In this document: one piece after another, positions 51,606-60,724 of the stretch
Position numbering within the stretch: position 1 is the first letter of the stretch
How the letters are laid out: every line of letters starts with the position of its first letter
DNA from: Bacteroidales bacterium
GTDB lineage: Bacteria; Bacteroidota; Bacteroidia; Bacteroidales; UBA932
Reading direction: 5' to 3'
NCBI GenBank assembly: GCA_017427885.1
Contig: JAFRRW010000011.1
Span: forward strand, 525,008 to 589,007
DNA: 64,000 nt
Made by a program: the position numbers and the translations under genes
The notes under the pieces: generated by a model
Seen by the model: only the letters and a program-made list of their open reading frames with translations
Told to the model about the DNA's origin: nothing
Databases searched by the model: none

Positions 51606-53852
51606 TTACAGCCAGCCGAGGGAATCCGTGTCCCCGGCAAGCCAGACCGTGTCCCCGGGTTGGAATTCCGTCTCAGGCCGGGGGTTCGTGAGGAACTCCC
51701 CGTCGTGCATCACGCTGATTATCATACATCCGGCATCCCGGAGGTTGAGATCTCCCAGCCGTTTGCCGGTTAGGAAAGAATCCTCTCCGAGAAGGGTCGG
51801 CACCACCTTGAACTCGCTGTCGGCTATGGCCTTGGGGGCTGTCTTTACGGAATCGTCCATCATATCCCTGAGCAGGGAAATCTGCTTTGTCGTGCCTACG
51901 GCCAGCAGCTTGTCATAAGGATAGAGCCTGGCGCCTCCTCCCGGGATGACCAGGGTGTGCGTCCCCCGTGTGATCTTGATGATGTTGGCCCCCGACTCGG
52001 ACCTCAGCGGGAGGTCCTTCAGTGCCCGTCCGACATACACGGAATCCGGTGAGACCGTGATTTCCTCTATGTGGACGTCATATCCCTTCATCTTGCCCTG
52101 CACCGCGCTCCTCACCGGCGCCAGCTGGCGTTCCGCCTCCTCCTTGTAGTTGAGGTTGCTGATGAACCTCTTCTCGAAGGTGTCGTATTTGTTGAAATAA
52201 TGCCTGGCCAGGACGAAGAAAACCACCCCGAAGAGGACGATCAGCACGGCCACCCATCCGGCCAGGTGGATGTGGCGGGCGATGACGGCCATCACGAAGC
52301 CCGTGGCGATGAGGATCTTGGAAAGGGCCAGGCCCAGCAGGGGCCACATATTGGATTTCTTCTTCTCCATCAGCCTCTTTTCCGCCGGTTTCACGGAGTT
52401 GGTCCCGACGCCCATCCCGTAAATGAATGGACTCATTATCAGAAGGGTGATCCCTATCGTCAGCAGGGAGGTCCAGGTCTTGCCGGCAGAAGGCAGCAGT
52501 TTTGCCACAAGGGGATCCAGCACCCGGGAAGAAAGAATCAGAAGGGCGGTCAGGATGACGCTGTAGATAAGGAGCCTCGTGCCCCAGGAGGAGAGGACGG
52601 TCTTCCAATCGCTCTTTTCCTGGGAACTGCTTGCGGTGATCTGTTCCGGATGGTCGATTTTGGACAGGAAGTTCTTCGGGAGTTTTTTCCTGAGAAGGCG
52701 GCAGGCCGGGTCGGCGAGTTTGATGTAATATGGTGTAGTGAAGATGGTTATGACTGAAACGGCTATGATGACGGGATAGGTGAAATCCCTCATCACCCCG
52801 AGGCCGACGCCAACGCTGGCGATGATGAAGCCGAATTCTCCGAGTTGGGCCAGGCTGAAACCGGTGTGGACGGCATTGTCGAGGTTACCCCCGCTGAGGA
52901 TGACGCCCGTGGAGGCGAATAGGATGTGGGTGACGACCACCACGAGGGAAAGGACAAGGATGACCACCCAGTGCTGGGCGATGACTTCCGGGGCGATCAT
53001 CATTCCCACTGATACGAAGAACACGGCCCCGAAAAGATCCTTTATCGGGCTTATCAGTTTATTAATTCTCTCGTTTTCAATAGTTTCCGAAAGGATAGAA
53101 CCCATCATGAAGGCTCCCAGCGCGGAGGAGAAACCAGATGCGGTCGCCAGCGACACCATACCGAAGCAGAGACCCAGGCTGACTATGAGAAGAATCTCGT
53201 CGTTGACATATTTCTTCGTCTTCTTGAGCAGTGTCGGTATCACGTAGATGCCGATCACAAACCAGAGAATCAGGAAGAAAAGCAGTTTGGCAAGGTTGAG
53301 GAGCATCTCCCCTCCGGAGAACTGGTGGGATATGGCCATAGTGGAGAGGAGGACCATCAGGAGGATGGCGATCAAGTCCTCGACCACCAGAGTCCCGAAT
53401 ACAATACCGGCGTAGGGTTTCTTCATCAGCCCCATCTCCCCGTAGGACTTTATGACCACGACGGTGGAGGACATCGAGAGGAGGCCGGCCAGGAAGATGC
53501 TCTCCATAACCGTCCAGGACATGGCCTGTCCGACGATGAATCCCGTCACGAAAACTCCCAGGAACTTGCTCCCGGCAGTCATCAGGGCCCGGCTCCCTAC
53601 GGAGAGCAGTTTCTTGAAACTGAATTCCAGTCCCAGTCCGAACATCATGAAGATGATACCGATGTCGGACCACTGCCGCACGGACTCCGAACTGGACACT
53701 CCGAACCAGCCGAGGTTGGGGCTTATCAGGAAGCCCGCAAGGATGTATCCCAGGATGGCCGGTTGTTTCAGGGCCTTACAGATAATGGTGAAGATACCTG
53801 CCGAAATCAGGATGATGGCAAGGTCTTTCACGAAATTCAGTTCTTCACTCAT
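51606..53852 (-). CDS. CPA2 cation:proton antiporter with two TrkA-C domains
   Basis: The 748-residue protein has a KefB/NapA-type exchanger domain (about residues 1-390, 12 membrane segments; SPNLGWFG near 43, GFSLAQLGEFGFIIASVG near 333). A second block of four membrane segments follows (about residues 425-555), then two RCK-C (TrkA-C) domains (residues ~595-675 and ~680-748). The usual NAD-binding RCK-N domain is absent. It should exchange K+ or Na+ for protons under ligand control. It is 12 bases downstream of the DUF456 gene. Confidence 0.9.
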   Translation of the reverse strand: MSEELNFVKDLAIILISAGIFTIICKALKQPAILGYILAGFLISPNLGWFGVSSSESVRQWSDIGIIFMMFGLGLEFSFKKLLSVGSRALMTAGSKFLGVFVTGFIVGQAMSWTVMESIFLAGLLSMSSTVVVIKSYGEMGLMKKPYAGIVFGTLVVEDLIAILLMVLLSTMAISHQFSGGEMLLNLAKLLFFLILWFVIGIYVIPTLLKKTKKYVNDEILLIVSLGLCFGMVSLATASGFSSALGAFMMGSILSETIENERINKLISPIKDLFGAVFFVSVGMMIAPEVIAQHWVVILVLSLVVVVTHILFASTGVILSGGNLDNAVHTGFSLAQLGEFGFIIASVGVGLGVMRDFTYPVIIAVSVITIFTTPYYIKLADPACRLLRKKLPKNFLSKIDHPEQITASSSQEKSDWKTVLSSWGTRLLIYSVILTALLILSSRVLDPLVAKLLPSAGKTWTSLLTIGITLLIMSPFIYGMGVGTNSVKPAEKRLMEKKKSNMWPLLGLALSKILIATGFVMAVIARHIHLAGWVAVLIVLFGVVFFVLARHYFNKYDTFEKRFISNLNYKEEAERQLAPVRSAVQGKMKGYDVHIEEITVSPDSVYVGRALKDLPLRSESGANIIKITRGTHTLVIPGGGARLYPYDKLLAVGTTKQISLLRDMMDDSVKTAPKAIADSEFKVVPTLLGEDSFLTGKRLGDLNLRDAGCMIISVMHDGEFLTNPRPETEFQPGDTVWLAGDTDSLGWL

Positions 53853-53864
53853 TATTTCTGTCGG

Positions 53865-54353
53865 TTATAGAAAAACTATTATATAGTAGAACATCAGCCC
53901 GGCGGCGATAAGTTTGATGCCGGTGCCGAAAAGGAAGCCCAGGAAGGCTCCGACAGCCGATTTGGCGGAAGCCCAGCCGTCCTTGCGGGCGAAGGAGATC
54001 TCGGCGATGAAGGCTCCCAGCAATGCTCCCAGGATTATTCCGACGGGAGGATATACAAGCCCGACTATGAGTCCGATGATGGCGCCCCTGCCGGCATATT
54101 TGCTCCCTCCGGTGAATTTCGTAAACCAGGCGGGGACCAGGTAATCCACGACGGTCACGATTATGGTAATCAAAAGCCAGAACAGGAGGAAACCGGTGCT
54201 CATCCCGTCCCCGGCGCCGTTAGTTCCGTGCCTGAGATAGACAAGCAGGAGCCCCGCCCAGCTGAGCGGAGGGCCCGGAAGGCCGGGGAGTACGGCTCCC
54301 GCGATACCCGCCAGGGCGAGGACGACCGCTGCTATGGCGAGGAAGGTGCCCAT
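53865..54353 (-). CDS. DUF456 membrane protein
   Basis: The 162-residue protein has about five membrane segments and Gly-rich loops typical of DUF456 (AVLPGLPGPPLSWAGLLLVYL near residue 22, GAIIGLIVGLVYPPVGIILGALLGAFIAE near residue 88). Function unknown. It lies between aminopeptidase P (3 bases) and the antiporter gene (12 bases) on the minus strand, so the three are likely co-transcribed. Confidence 0.88.
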   Translation of the reverse strand: MGTFLAIAAVVLALAGIAGAVLPGLPGPPLSWAGLLLVYLRHGTNGAGDGMSTGFLLFWLLITIIVTVVDYLVPAWFTKFTGGSKYAGRGAIIGLIVGLVYPPVGIILGALLGAFIAEISFARKDGWASAKSAVGAFLGFLFGTGIKLIAAGLMFYYIIVFL

Positions 54354-54356
54354 AGG

Positions 54357-55787
54357 CTACTGCATCGAGGCTTCGACGTCGTCAGGCTGGATGGGCAGCC
54401 TTCCGGAACCTGTCCTGCGGGCCCCGTTTTCCGTGACCAGCACGTCGTCTTCCAGACGGATGCCTCCGAACTCGTAATATTCCTCAAGCCTGCCGAAATT
54501 GACGAAGCCCTTGTCGAGGCCTTCCTTCTTCCATTGTTCGATGAGGGCCGGTATGAAGTATATGCCGGGTTCGTCGGAGATGAAGTGTCCCGGTTTCAGG
54601 ACGCGGGCCATCCTCAGGTTGCCGAGTCCAAGCTGGGGAGAACGCGTCTGGTCCGGGTCGTATCCCACGAAATTCTCTCCCAGGTCTTCCATGTCGTGGA
54701 CGTCGAGGCCGATGTTGTGGCCCAGGCCGTGCGGCATGAACATACCCGCAATTCCTTCATTTACCATATCTTCCAGGCTTCCTTTCACAAGTCCCAGGTC
54801 TTTCAGGCCTTCCAGGATAACCCTGGCGGACGCAATGTGTACATCCCTGTAGGCTATACCCGGACGGGTGAGGGAGAAGGCCAGTTCATTGGCGTCGCAG
54901 ACTATCTGATAGATGTCTCTCTGCCTGGGGGTGAATTTCCCTCCCGTAGGGAGCGTCCTGGTGAAGTCGGAGGCGTAATGGCTGTTGCTCTCCGCACCCG
55001 CGTCTATGACCAAAAGCTTTCCGGGCTCAACAATCTTGTCGTGCAGATGGTTATGGAGCGTCTCTCCGTGCTGTGTGAGTATGGTGGGGAATGAAACGCC
55101 CCAGCCTTTCGACAGGGTCACTCCTTCCATTTTCCCAACTATCTCCTGCTCAAGTATTCCCGGCTTGACGCTGTTGCGGCCGACGGTGTGCATCTCGATG
55201 CCGATGTCCGCCGCGGCGTCTATCTCGGCAATCTCGCATTCTTCTTTGATGAGCCTCATCGAAACCACCGCCTCCACGAGTTCCCTGGAGGCGTGAGAGC
55301 CTTCTCCGGGAGCCACGGTCGCGATGTCTTCCGGCGTCCATCCCGTGAGTTCCATCAGCCTCATCATGTTAAAATATCTTGAAGGAGGAAGGAAATGCAC
55401 CCTCCTGCCCTGGGCGAAGGCCTTCAGGACGGCCGAGTCGAAGGACCTGTAGGGCGCCGTCGAGGTAACCCCCACGCTGGCTGCAAGTTCCTTCACGGAA
55501 GGGAGGGGGCCGCTCCAGACGATGTCGTCTATCTCCTGGTCGTCGGCGAATATGGTCTCCTTTCCGCTGTCAAGGTCCAGGATAGCCGCATACAGGGGCT
55601 CGTCGAGGCCCCAGAAATACAGCCAGGACGAGTCCTGCCTCCATTTGTAGCAGTTGTCCTTGTATTGGGCGGGGGATTCCGCGTTCCCGATGAAGATGGC
55701 GATGCCCCTTTTCCCTTCGGCCGCCGTCCGCCCCATTTTGTCAAGCAGGGTGTTCCTCCTGCCGGCATAGACTTTCTTGTCGAACAT
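54357..55787 (-). CDS. pepP: Xaa-Pro aminopeptidase (aminopeptidase P)
   Basis: The 476-residue enzyme removes the N-terminal residue before proline. The pita-bread metal ligands are present: VIDAGAESNSHYASDFTRTLP near residue 260, PHGLGHNIGLDVHD near residue 346, ISDEPGIYFI near 409 and GGIRLEDDVLV near 448. The creatinase N-terminal domain precedes them. Start 55787 (MFDKKVYAGRRNTLL) is supported by a -7 box at 55823-55830, which lies inside the longer frame from 55835. Confidence 0.93.
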   Translation of the reverse strand: MFDKKVYAGRRNTLLDKMGRTAAEGKRGIAIFIGNAESPAQYKDNCYKWRQDSSWLYFWGLDEPLYAAILDLDSGKETIFADDQEIDDIVWSGPLPSVKELAASVGVTSTAPYRSFDSAVLKAFAQGRRVHFLPPSRYFNMMRLMELTGWTPEDIATVAPGEGSHASRELVEAVVSMRLIKEECEIAEIDAAADIGIEMHTVGRNSVKPGILEQEIVGKMEGVTLSKGWGVSFPTILTQHGETLHNHLHDKIVEPGKLLVIDAGAESNSHYASDFTRTLPTGGKFTPRQRDIYQIVCDANELAFSLTRPGIAYRDVHIASARVILEGLKDLGLVKGSLEDMVNEGIAGMFMPHGLGHNIGLDVHDMEDLGENFVGYDPDQTRSPQLGLGNLRMARVLKPGHFISDEPGIYFIPALIEQWKKEGLDKGFVNFGRLEEYYEFGGIRLEDDVLVTENGARRTGSGRLPIQPDDVEASMQ

Positions 55788-55822
55788 GAAATATGGAGCC
55801 CGGCGAATGGCGCCGGACTCCA

Positions 55823-55830
55823 CAAATATA
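55823..55830 (-). promoter_or_regulatory. -7 element for pepP-DUF456-antiporter
   Basis: CAAATATA on the plus strand reads TATATTTG on the minus strand, 36 bases before ATG 55787. No TTTG at the consensus distance. Confidence 0.5.
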
Positions 55831-55850
55831 GTCATTTTGCCGGAAAGAAT

Positions 55851-57269
55851 CTATTCCGTTTCCCTGGACTTCCCCTCCAGTGCATTGACCAGGCAGATAA
55901 GCAGATAACCGACGATTCCGGCGCAGAGGGAGCCCAGCAGGACGGCGATCTTGCCCATGTCCCTGAGCCCGGCCATTACCTCCGGGGCCTGGTCTCCGAA
56001 GGAAAGGGTGTCCACGAAGATGGACATCGTGAAGCCGATTCCTCCAAGGCAGGCCACGGCGAACAGCATCTTCCACGTGGAGTTGGAGGGCATCGCACCC
56101 ACCTTCGCCTTTATCGCAAACCAACTTGCCAGGGTGATGCCAATGGGCTTGCCGAGCACAAGGCCGAAGAATATGCCCATGCTGACGCTTCCAAGTTCGG
56201 GGGAGAAGCGGAAAATATTGAGATATGAAGGGTCGGAGATGGTGACTCCGGCATTTGCGAGGGCGAACAGGGGCATAATGCCGAAATTCACCCAGGAATC
56301 CAGGGAGTGCTCCAGCCGGTCCGTCATCCCTATGCAGTTGCGGGAGATGTGGCTGAGACGCCTCAGGCAGTGTCTCTGGGGGCCGTTCGGCCAGTCAGAA
56401 GGGTCCTCGATGGCGTCATATTCGGTGATGCGGCGGCGGTACTGGGCGCGTTTGCGGTAATAGTAGGCCCTGTTGTACCTTGGAGCCATAGGAATGAGGA
56501 AGGCCATCACCACTCCGGACATTGTGGAATGGATGCCGGCATAATAGAAGAGCACCCACACGGCGAAGGCCGGGATGAGATAGAAAATATCCCGCTTCTC
56601 CCCGAGTTTGTTCAGGAGTACCACGAAACAGATGACGAGGGCCGCGATTCCCAGAAGGAGGAAATTGATCTTTCCGCCATAGAACAGGGCAACCACCAGA
56701 ATGGCGATTAGGTCGTCGGCTACCGCGAGAGTGGTCAGGAAGATCTTCAGCGACACGGGGACCTTCCGTCCGAGCATCGAGAGGATTCCGATGGAGAAGG
56801 CGATGTCGGTGGCCGTGGGGATTCCCCAGCCGCTGGATGCCGCCGTTCCATGATTGAAGAAAACGTAGATCAGCGCCGGCGCGCAGACTCCTCCGAAGGC
56901 GGCGATGACCGGAAGGATTGCTTTCTTGGGTTCGCTGAGTTCCCCGTGGTCGACCTCCCTCCGTATCTCGAGTCCTACGACGAAGAAGAAAACCACCATC
57001 AAGACGTCATTGATGAAGGAATTCACCGTCATTCCCTTCGGGAAGGAGAGGGTGAAACCGTCCGGTGAGGCGGCGTTCAGGGACAGGCTGGTGGAGAGGA
57101 AATTATGATAGGCGTCACGTGTGAAGGGGAGATTCGCCAGCAGCATCGCGATGAGGACGCAGCCGAGCAGGATCGCCCCCTGCGCCCAGGGGAGATGGGA
57201 GAATTTATCCCTCCTGTGCTTGAAATTCCGGATTCCCCTTGTCCAGGTATAAATAGGAAATAGTTTCAT
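55851..57269 (-). CDS. nhaA: Na+/H+ antiporter NhaA
   Basis: The 472-residue protein exports Na+ (or Li+) in exchange for protons. The paired-aspartate ion site is VADDLIAILVVALFYG near residue 168, and the early motif EIRREVDHGELSEPKKAILPVIAAFGG (near residue 100) is standard. It is longer than E. coli NhaA because of a Tyr/Arg-rich insertion (RYNRAYYYRKRAQYRRR, near residue 267, running to about 330) in a cytoplasmic loop. The 5' flank to 57314 has no clear promoter. Confidence 0.92.
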   Translation of the reverse strand: MKLFPIYTWTRGIRNFKHRRDKFSHLPWAQGAILLGCVLIAMLLANLPFTRDAYHNFLSTSLSLNAASPDGFTLSFPKGMTVNSFINDVLMVVFFFVVGLEIRREVDHGELSEPKKAILPVIAAFGGVCAPALIYVFFNHGTAASSGWGIPTATDIAFSIGILSMLGRKVPVSLKIFLTTLAVADDLIAILVVALFYGGKINFLLLGIAALVICFVVLLNKLGEKRDIFYLIPAFAVWVLFYYAGIHSTMSGVVMAFLIPMAPRYNRAYYYRKRAQYRRRITEYDAIEDPSDWPNGPQRHCLRRLSHISRNCIGMTDRLEHSLDSWVNFGIMPLFALANAGVTISDPSYLNIFRFSPELGSVSMGIFFGLVLGKPIGITLASWFAIKAKVGAMPSNSTWKMLFAVACLGGIGFTMSIFVDTLSFGDQAPEVMAGLRDMGKIAVLLGSLCAGIVGYLLICLVNALEGKSRETE

Positions 57270-57313
57270 ATCATTCTTTTATCTTCCGTTAAACTCATAG
57301 TGATGATCAGATT

Positions 57314-57338
57314 AAAAATGGAAAGGCCGCGAAGCGGC
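57314..57338 (-). terminator. Terminator after ahcY
   Basis: On the minus strand GCCGC-TTC-GCGGC is followed after a few bases by ATTTTTAAT. It lies 30 bases after the ahcY stop. Stem is short but all G-C. Confidence 0.5.
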
Positions 57339-57367
57339 GTCATCTGAAAGGGAACCGGAAGATTAAA

Positions 57368-58621
57368 TTATTCTCCATAGAGGTATAAATGCTGTTTCGG
57401 AGTGAGGGTGTCGATGGAGACGCCCCAGTCGGCGAGTTTGCGGGAGGCCACTGCGCGGTCGATCTCGGCGGGGACGGTGTTCAGCATCCTGCCAGGTTCC
57501 CTGGGGATGGTTTTTTTGTTCTCCACCAGATATTTTGCGCTGAGGGCCTGAATGGCGAAACTCATATCCATTATCTCGGCCGGGTGGCCGTCTCCGGCCG
57601 CGAGGTTCACGAGCCTGCCTTCGGCGAGGATATATATCGTCTTTCCGTCCTTCAGGGTGTAGGCCTGGATGTTGTTCCGGGCCGGTTTCACGGCCACGGC
57701 CATCTTCCTGAGACCGGCCACGTCCACTTCCACGTCGAAATGTCCGGCGTTGCAGCAGATGGCCCCGTCTTTCATCTTCAGGAAATGCTCTCCGGTGACA
57801 ACTCCTTCGCAGCCGGTCACCGTCACGAAGAGGTCCCCGAGAGGCGCGGCTTCGTCCATCTTCATCACCCTGAATCCGTCCATTACCGCCTCCATCGCCC
57901 TTATCGGATCGATTTCGGTGACTATGACATTTGCTCCGAGTCCCTTCGCCCTCATGCTCACGCCCTTGCCGCACCAGCCGTATCCGGCCACCACGACGGT
58001 CTTCCCCGCCACAATGAGATTCGTGGTCCGGTCGATACCGTCCCAGACGCTCTGTCCGGTTCCGTAGCGGTTGTCGAAGAGGTGCTTGCAGTCGGCGTCG
58101 TTCACCAGCATCATCGGGAACTTCAGTTCGCGGGAGCGGTCCATCGCCTTGAGCCTCAGGATCCCGGTGGTGGTCTCCTCGCAGCCGCCGATTACTCTTG
58201 GCAGGAGTTCCCTGTGGTGGGTATGGATATGATGGACAAGGTCGCCGCCGTCGTCTATGATGATGTTCGGCCCGGCTGCGATGACGTTTTCAATACCTCG
58301 CAGGTACTCTTCCTCCGTGGCCCCGTGGATCGCGAACACGTTCAGACCCTTGTGCGCAAGGGCCGCCGCCACGTCGTCCTGGGTGGAGAGGGGGTTGCTT
58401 CCGGTGATGAACATTTCAGCCCCTCCTTCCGCGAGGATCTCGCATAGGCGGGCGGTCTTGGCTTCCAGATGGACGGAAAGGGCTATCCTGATGCCCTCAA
58501 AGGGCTTGTCCTTGATGAACTCCTTCTCAAGGCCGGCCAGCAGGGGCATATGGTGCCTCACCCAGTCGATCTTGAGTTCGCCGCTTTCCCATCTTTCGGG
58601 ATATCTTATATCACAGGCCAT
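57368..58621 (-). CDS. ahcY: Adenosylhomocysteinase
   Basis: The 417-residue enzyme hydrolyses S-adenosylhomocysteine to adenosine and homocysteine, keeping methyltransferases active. Conserved blocks: TGSNPLSTQDDVAAAL near residue 77, DDGGDLVHHIH near 132, NDADCKHLFDNRYGTGQS near 184 and the NAD motif VVAGYGWCGKGVS near 215. The C-terminus GVSIDTLTPKQHLYLYG is normal. ATG 58621 is chosen because upstream codons to 58789 would cross both promoters and the divergent gene's leader. No S-adenosylhomocysteine riboswitch fits into the short leader. Confidence 0.96.
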   Translation of the reverse strand: MACDIRYPERWESGELKIDWVRHHMPLLAGLEKEFIKDKPFEGIRIALSVHLEAKTARLCEILAEGGAEMFITGSNPLSTQDDVAAALAHKGLNVFAIHGATEEEYLRGIENVIAAGPNIIIDDGGDLVHHIHTHHRELLPRVIGGCEETTTGILRLKAMDRSRELKFPMMLVNDADCKHLFDNRYGTGQSVWDGIDRTTNLIVAGKTVVVAGYGWCGKGVSMRAKGLGANVIVTEIDPIRAMEAVMDGFRVMKMDEAAPLGDLFVTVTGCEGVVTGEHFLKMKDGAICCNAGHFDVEVDVAGLRKMAVAVKPARNNIQAYTLKDGKTIYILAEGRLVNLAAGDGHPAEIMDMSFAIQALSAKYLVENKKTIPREPGRMLNTVPAEIDRAVASRKLADWGVSIDTLTPKQHLYLYGE

Positions 58622-58645
58622 GGTATATGGTTGATTTAGGATGAA

Positions 58646-58653
58646 CAAAGATA
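58646..58653 (-). promoter_or_regulatory. -7 element for ahcY
   Basis: CAAAGATA on plus is TATCTTTG on minus, 25 bases before ATG 58621. Confidence 0.5.
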
Positions 58654-58686
58654 GCCAACTAAATTGGACTTTTGCCGAAGAAGGAT

Positions 58687-58694
58687 TATTTTTG
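58687..58694 (+). promoter_or_regulatory. -7 element for the fabG-type gene
   Basis: TATTTTTG matches TAnnTTTG; TTGG stands at 19-base spacing (58664-58667), near TTTG. It lies 49 bases before ATG 58744 and overlaps the region driving ahcY in the other direction. Confidence 0.5.
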
Positions 58695-58743
58695 CAGCAG
58701 ATATCCGCATAAGCGGAGAAAAAACCAACATACGCAAAAGAAT

Positions 58744-59490
58744 ATGGGACTTCTTGATGGGAAAGTCGCCCTCGTGACGGGCGCAGCAAGGGGAATAGGA
58801 AAGGCGATAGCCCTCAGGTTCGCTTCGGAAGGCGCAGACATCGCCTTCACCGACCTCGCAATAGATGAAAACGGTCAGAAAACGATAGACGAGATAGCCG
58901 CCTTCGGCCACAAGGTGAAGGGATACGCTTCCAACGCGGCCGATTTTGAACAGACTCACGAAGTTGTCAATCAAATACTTGCAGAGTTCGGCCACATTGA
59001 CATCCTGGTCAACAACGCCGGGATCACCAAGGATGGTCTGATGCTCAGGATGACCGAGGCACAGTGGGACGCCGTCCTCAACGTCAACCTCAAATCCGCC
59101 TTCAACTTCACCCACGCCCTCTGCCCCGTGATGATGCGCCAGAGGGGAGGGAGCATAATCAACATGTCCTCCGTGGTGGGAGTCTCCGGTAACGCCGGAC
59201 AGAGCAACTACTCCGCTTCCAAGGCCGGAATGATCGGCCTCGCCAAGTCGGTTGCAAAGGAGATGGGTCCCAAGGGCATCAGGGCCAACTGCATAGCTCC
59301 TGGATTCGTGATTACCGAAATGACCAACAAGCTTCCCGAGGACGTGCGCAAGGCCTGGGAGGCCCAGATTCCCCTGCGCCGCGGCTGCCAGCCCGAGGAG
59401 ATCGCCGGAGTGGCCCTCTTCCTGGCCAGCGACCTTTCCAGCTATGTAAGCGGACAGGTCATCAATGTCTGCGGGGCGATGAACTGCTAG
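58744..59490 (+). CDS. fabG: 3-oxoacyl-ACP reductase
   Basis: The 248-residue short-chain dehydrogenase reduces 3-oxoacyl-ACP in fatty acid elongation. NADP motif TGAARGIGKAIA, NNAGITKDGLMLRM near residue 90, and catalytic Ser-Tyr-Lys (MSSVVGVSGNAGQSNYSASKAG near residue 139) are in place; the C-terminus SGQVINVCGAMNC fits. Other fab genes are not adjacent, so an alternative SDR substrate remains possible. ATG 58744 is chosen at MGLLDGKVALVTG. The comF gene follows by 3 bases. Confidence 0.92.
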   Translation: MGLLDGKVALVTGAARGIGKAIALRFASEGADIAFTDLAIDENGQKTIDEIAAFGHKVKGYASNAADFEQTHEVVNQILAEFGHIDILVNNAGITKDGLMLRMTEAQWDAVLNVNLKSAFNFTHALCPVMMRQRGGSIINMSSVVGVSGNAGQSNYSASKAGMIGLAKSVAKEMGPKGIRANCIAPGFVITEMTNKLPEDVRKAWEAQIPLRRGCQPEEIAGVALFLASDLSSYVSGQVINVCGAMNC

Positions 59491-59493
59491 GAC

Positions 59494-60225
59494 GTGGCGT
59501 TTCCGAAAGACGTACTGGATTTCCTGTTGCCGAGGGGTTGCGTAGTGTGCGGGAGAGAGCTGGATGTCCGGGAAAGGAGCATCTGCCTTGACTGCCTTGC
59601 GGACCTTCCGCTCACTTTTTTCTCCTCCCGTTCCCGAAACCCGATGGCCGACCGGTTCAATGCCCTCATTCAGGACGCCGGAGGAGATTATGAGCCATAT
59701 TCATTTGCCACGGCCCTTTTTCATTACCGCGCCGACGACCCCTATTCCTCCATCACCAAGAGCCTGAAATACGGCCGGGACTTCGCTTCGGGGCGGTTCT
59801 TTTCCTCCCTGCTGGCGAAGGAGATCGCCGCTTCCGAACTGTTCAGCGACGTGGATCTCGTGATACCCGTACCCCTTCACTGGACCAGGTATTGGAGCAG
59901 AGGATACAACCAGGCTTTTGTCATCGCTTCCGTGATAGCCTCTCGTCTCGGGGTTCCTGTGGACAGGAGAATCATAAGGCGCTGCCGCCGTACCATCACC
60001 CAGACCAGGCTCGGGGCGGAAGAAAAGGCCCTGAACGTCAGGGGCGCTTTCCGCCTTGTCCGTTCAGGGCATTGCAATAAGGTTCTTTCAGAGGCTTCCC
60101 ACATCCTTCTGGTGGACGATGTCTTCACCACAGGTTCCACCCTGGAAGCCTGCCGCCAGGCGTTGAAGGAAGGATTTCCGTCCGGTAAGAGAATCTCCGT
60201 GGCCACGCTGGGTTTCGTGGGATGA
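59494..60225 (+). CDS. comF: ComF-family phosphoribosyltransferase-like protein
   Basis: The 243-residue protein has an N-terminal zinc finger (CVVCGRELDVRERSICLDCL, residues 16-35) and the PRTase signature ILLVDDVFTTGSTLEACR near residue 205. ComF is needed for DNA uptake in competent bacteria, and is present in many bacteria without known competence. The start codon is GTG (59494), 3 bases after the fabG stop; there is no ATG near the conserved N-terminus. Confidence 0.88.
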   Translation: MAFPKDVLDFLLPRGCVVCGRELDVRERSICLDCLADLPLTFFSSRSRNPMADRFNALIQDAGGDYEPYSFATALFHYRADDPYSSITKSLKYGRDFASGRFFSSLLAKEIAASELFSDVDLVIPVPLHWTRYWSRGYNQAFVIASVIASRLGVPVDRRIIRRCRRTITQTRLGAEEKALNVRGAFRLVRSGHCNKVLSEASHILLVDDVFTTGSTLEACRQALKEGFPSGKRISVATLGFVG

Positions 60226-60229
60226 TCCA

Positions 60230-60712
60230 TCACTTGGCCATCGCGGCCAAGGTCTCTTCGAATTGTTTCCGGTCCATCTTGCCGTCAAGGCAGATGAAGG
60301 AGACCTCATCCTTTTCCGATGCAAGGAGAACCAGTCCGTTCACGGTCTTGTCGTTTCCAATGGTGTACATCTTTACGGCCTCTCCGGCTTCCTTGGCTTC
60401 CATCAGGAGTTCATACTTCTTGGATTTGACGAATTTCGAAGCCTCGTCCCTCAGCTGGGCGCACATCTTTGGGTTGTCTGAACTCAGGATGTACATCCCG
60501 GTCAGGGACTGGATGATGGGGCTCAAGTCCACGCCGTCCTCTTCCACCTTGATTTCGGGAATCTTCCCGATAAGCTTGAACATCGCAGGCGAAATGTACA
60601 CTGCGGATACGCCTTCCTCGTTCGAATACTTATTGTAGATGGACTTTCCGTCCTGGGCCAGGGCGCTGACGGACAGCGCGATGACAGCCAGTATCAATGC
60701 AATCTTTTTCAT
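60230..60712 (-). CDS. DUF4252 protein, last gene of the ECF cassette
   Basis: The 160-residue protein has a signal peptide (MKKIALILAVIALSVSALA) and a DUF4252 domain with YNKYSNEEGVSAVYISPAMFKLIGKIP near residue 27 and MYTIGNDKTVNGLVLLASEKDEVSFICLDGKMD near residue 115. DUF4252 proteins are paired with ECF sigma factors in Bacteroidota; function unknown. It is the last gene of the 62210-60230 run and a paralogue of the first. Convergent with comF, 4 bases between stops. Confidence 0.88.
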   Translation of the reverse strand: MKKIALILAVIALSVSALAQDGKSIYNKYSNEEGVSAVYISPAMFKLIGKIPEIKVEEDGVDLSPIIQSLTGMYILSSDNPKMCAQLRDEASKFVKSKKYELLMEAKEAGEAVKMYTIGNDKTVNGLVLLASEKDEVSFICLDGKMDRKQFEETLAAMAK

Positions 60713-60724
60713 ATCCTTACTTTA

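Noticed and set aside
57389-58447. Plus-strand frame opposite ahcY
   Set aside because: Mirror of a highly conserved gene, with no family signature.
58621-58743. S-adenosylhomocysteine riboswitch ahead of ahcY
   Set aside because: The distance from the -7 box to the start codon is about 25 bases, too short for the riboswitch, and no matching stem was seen.
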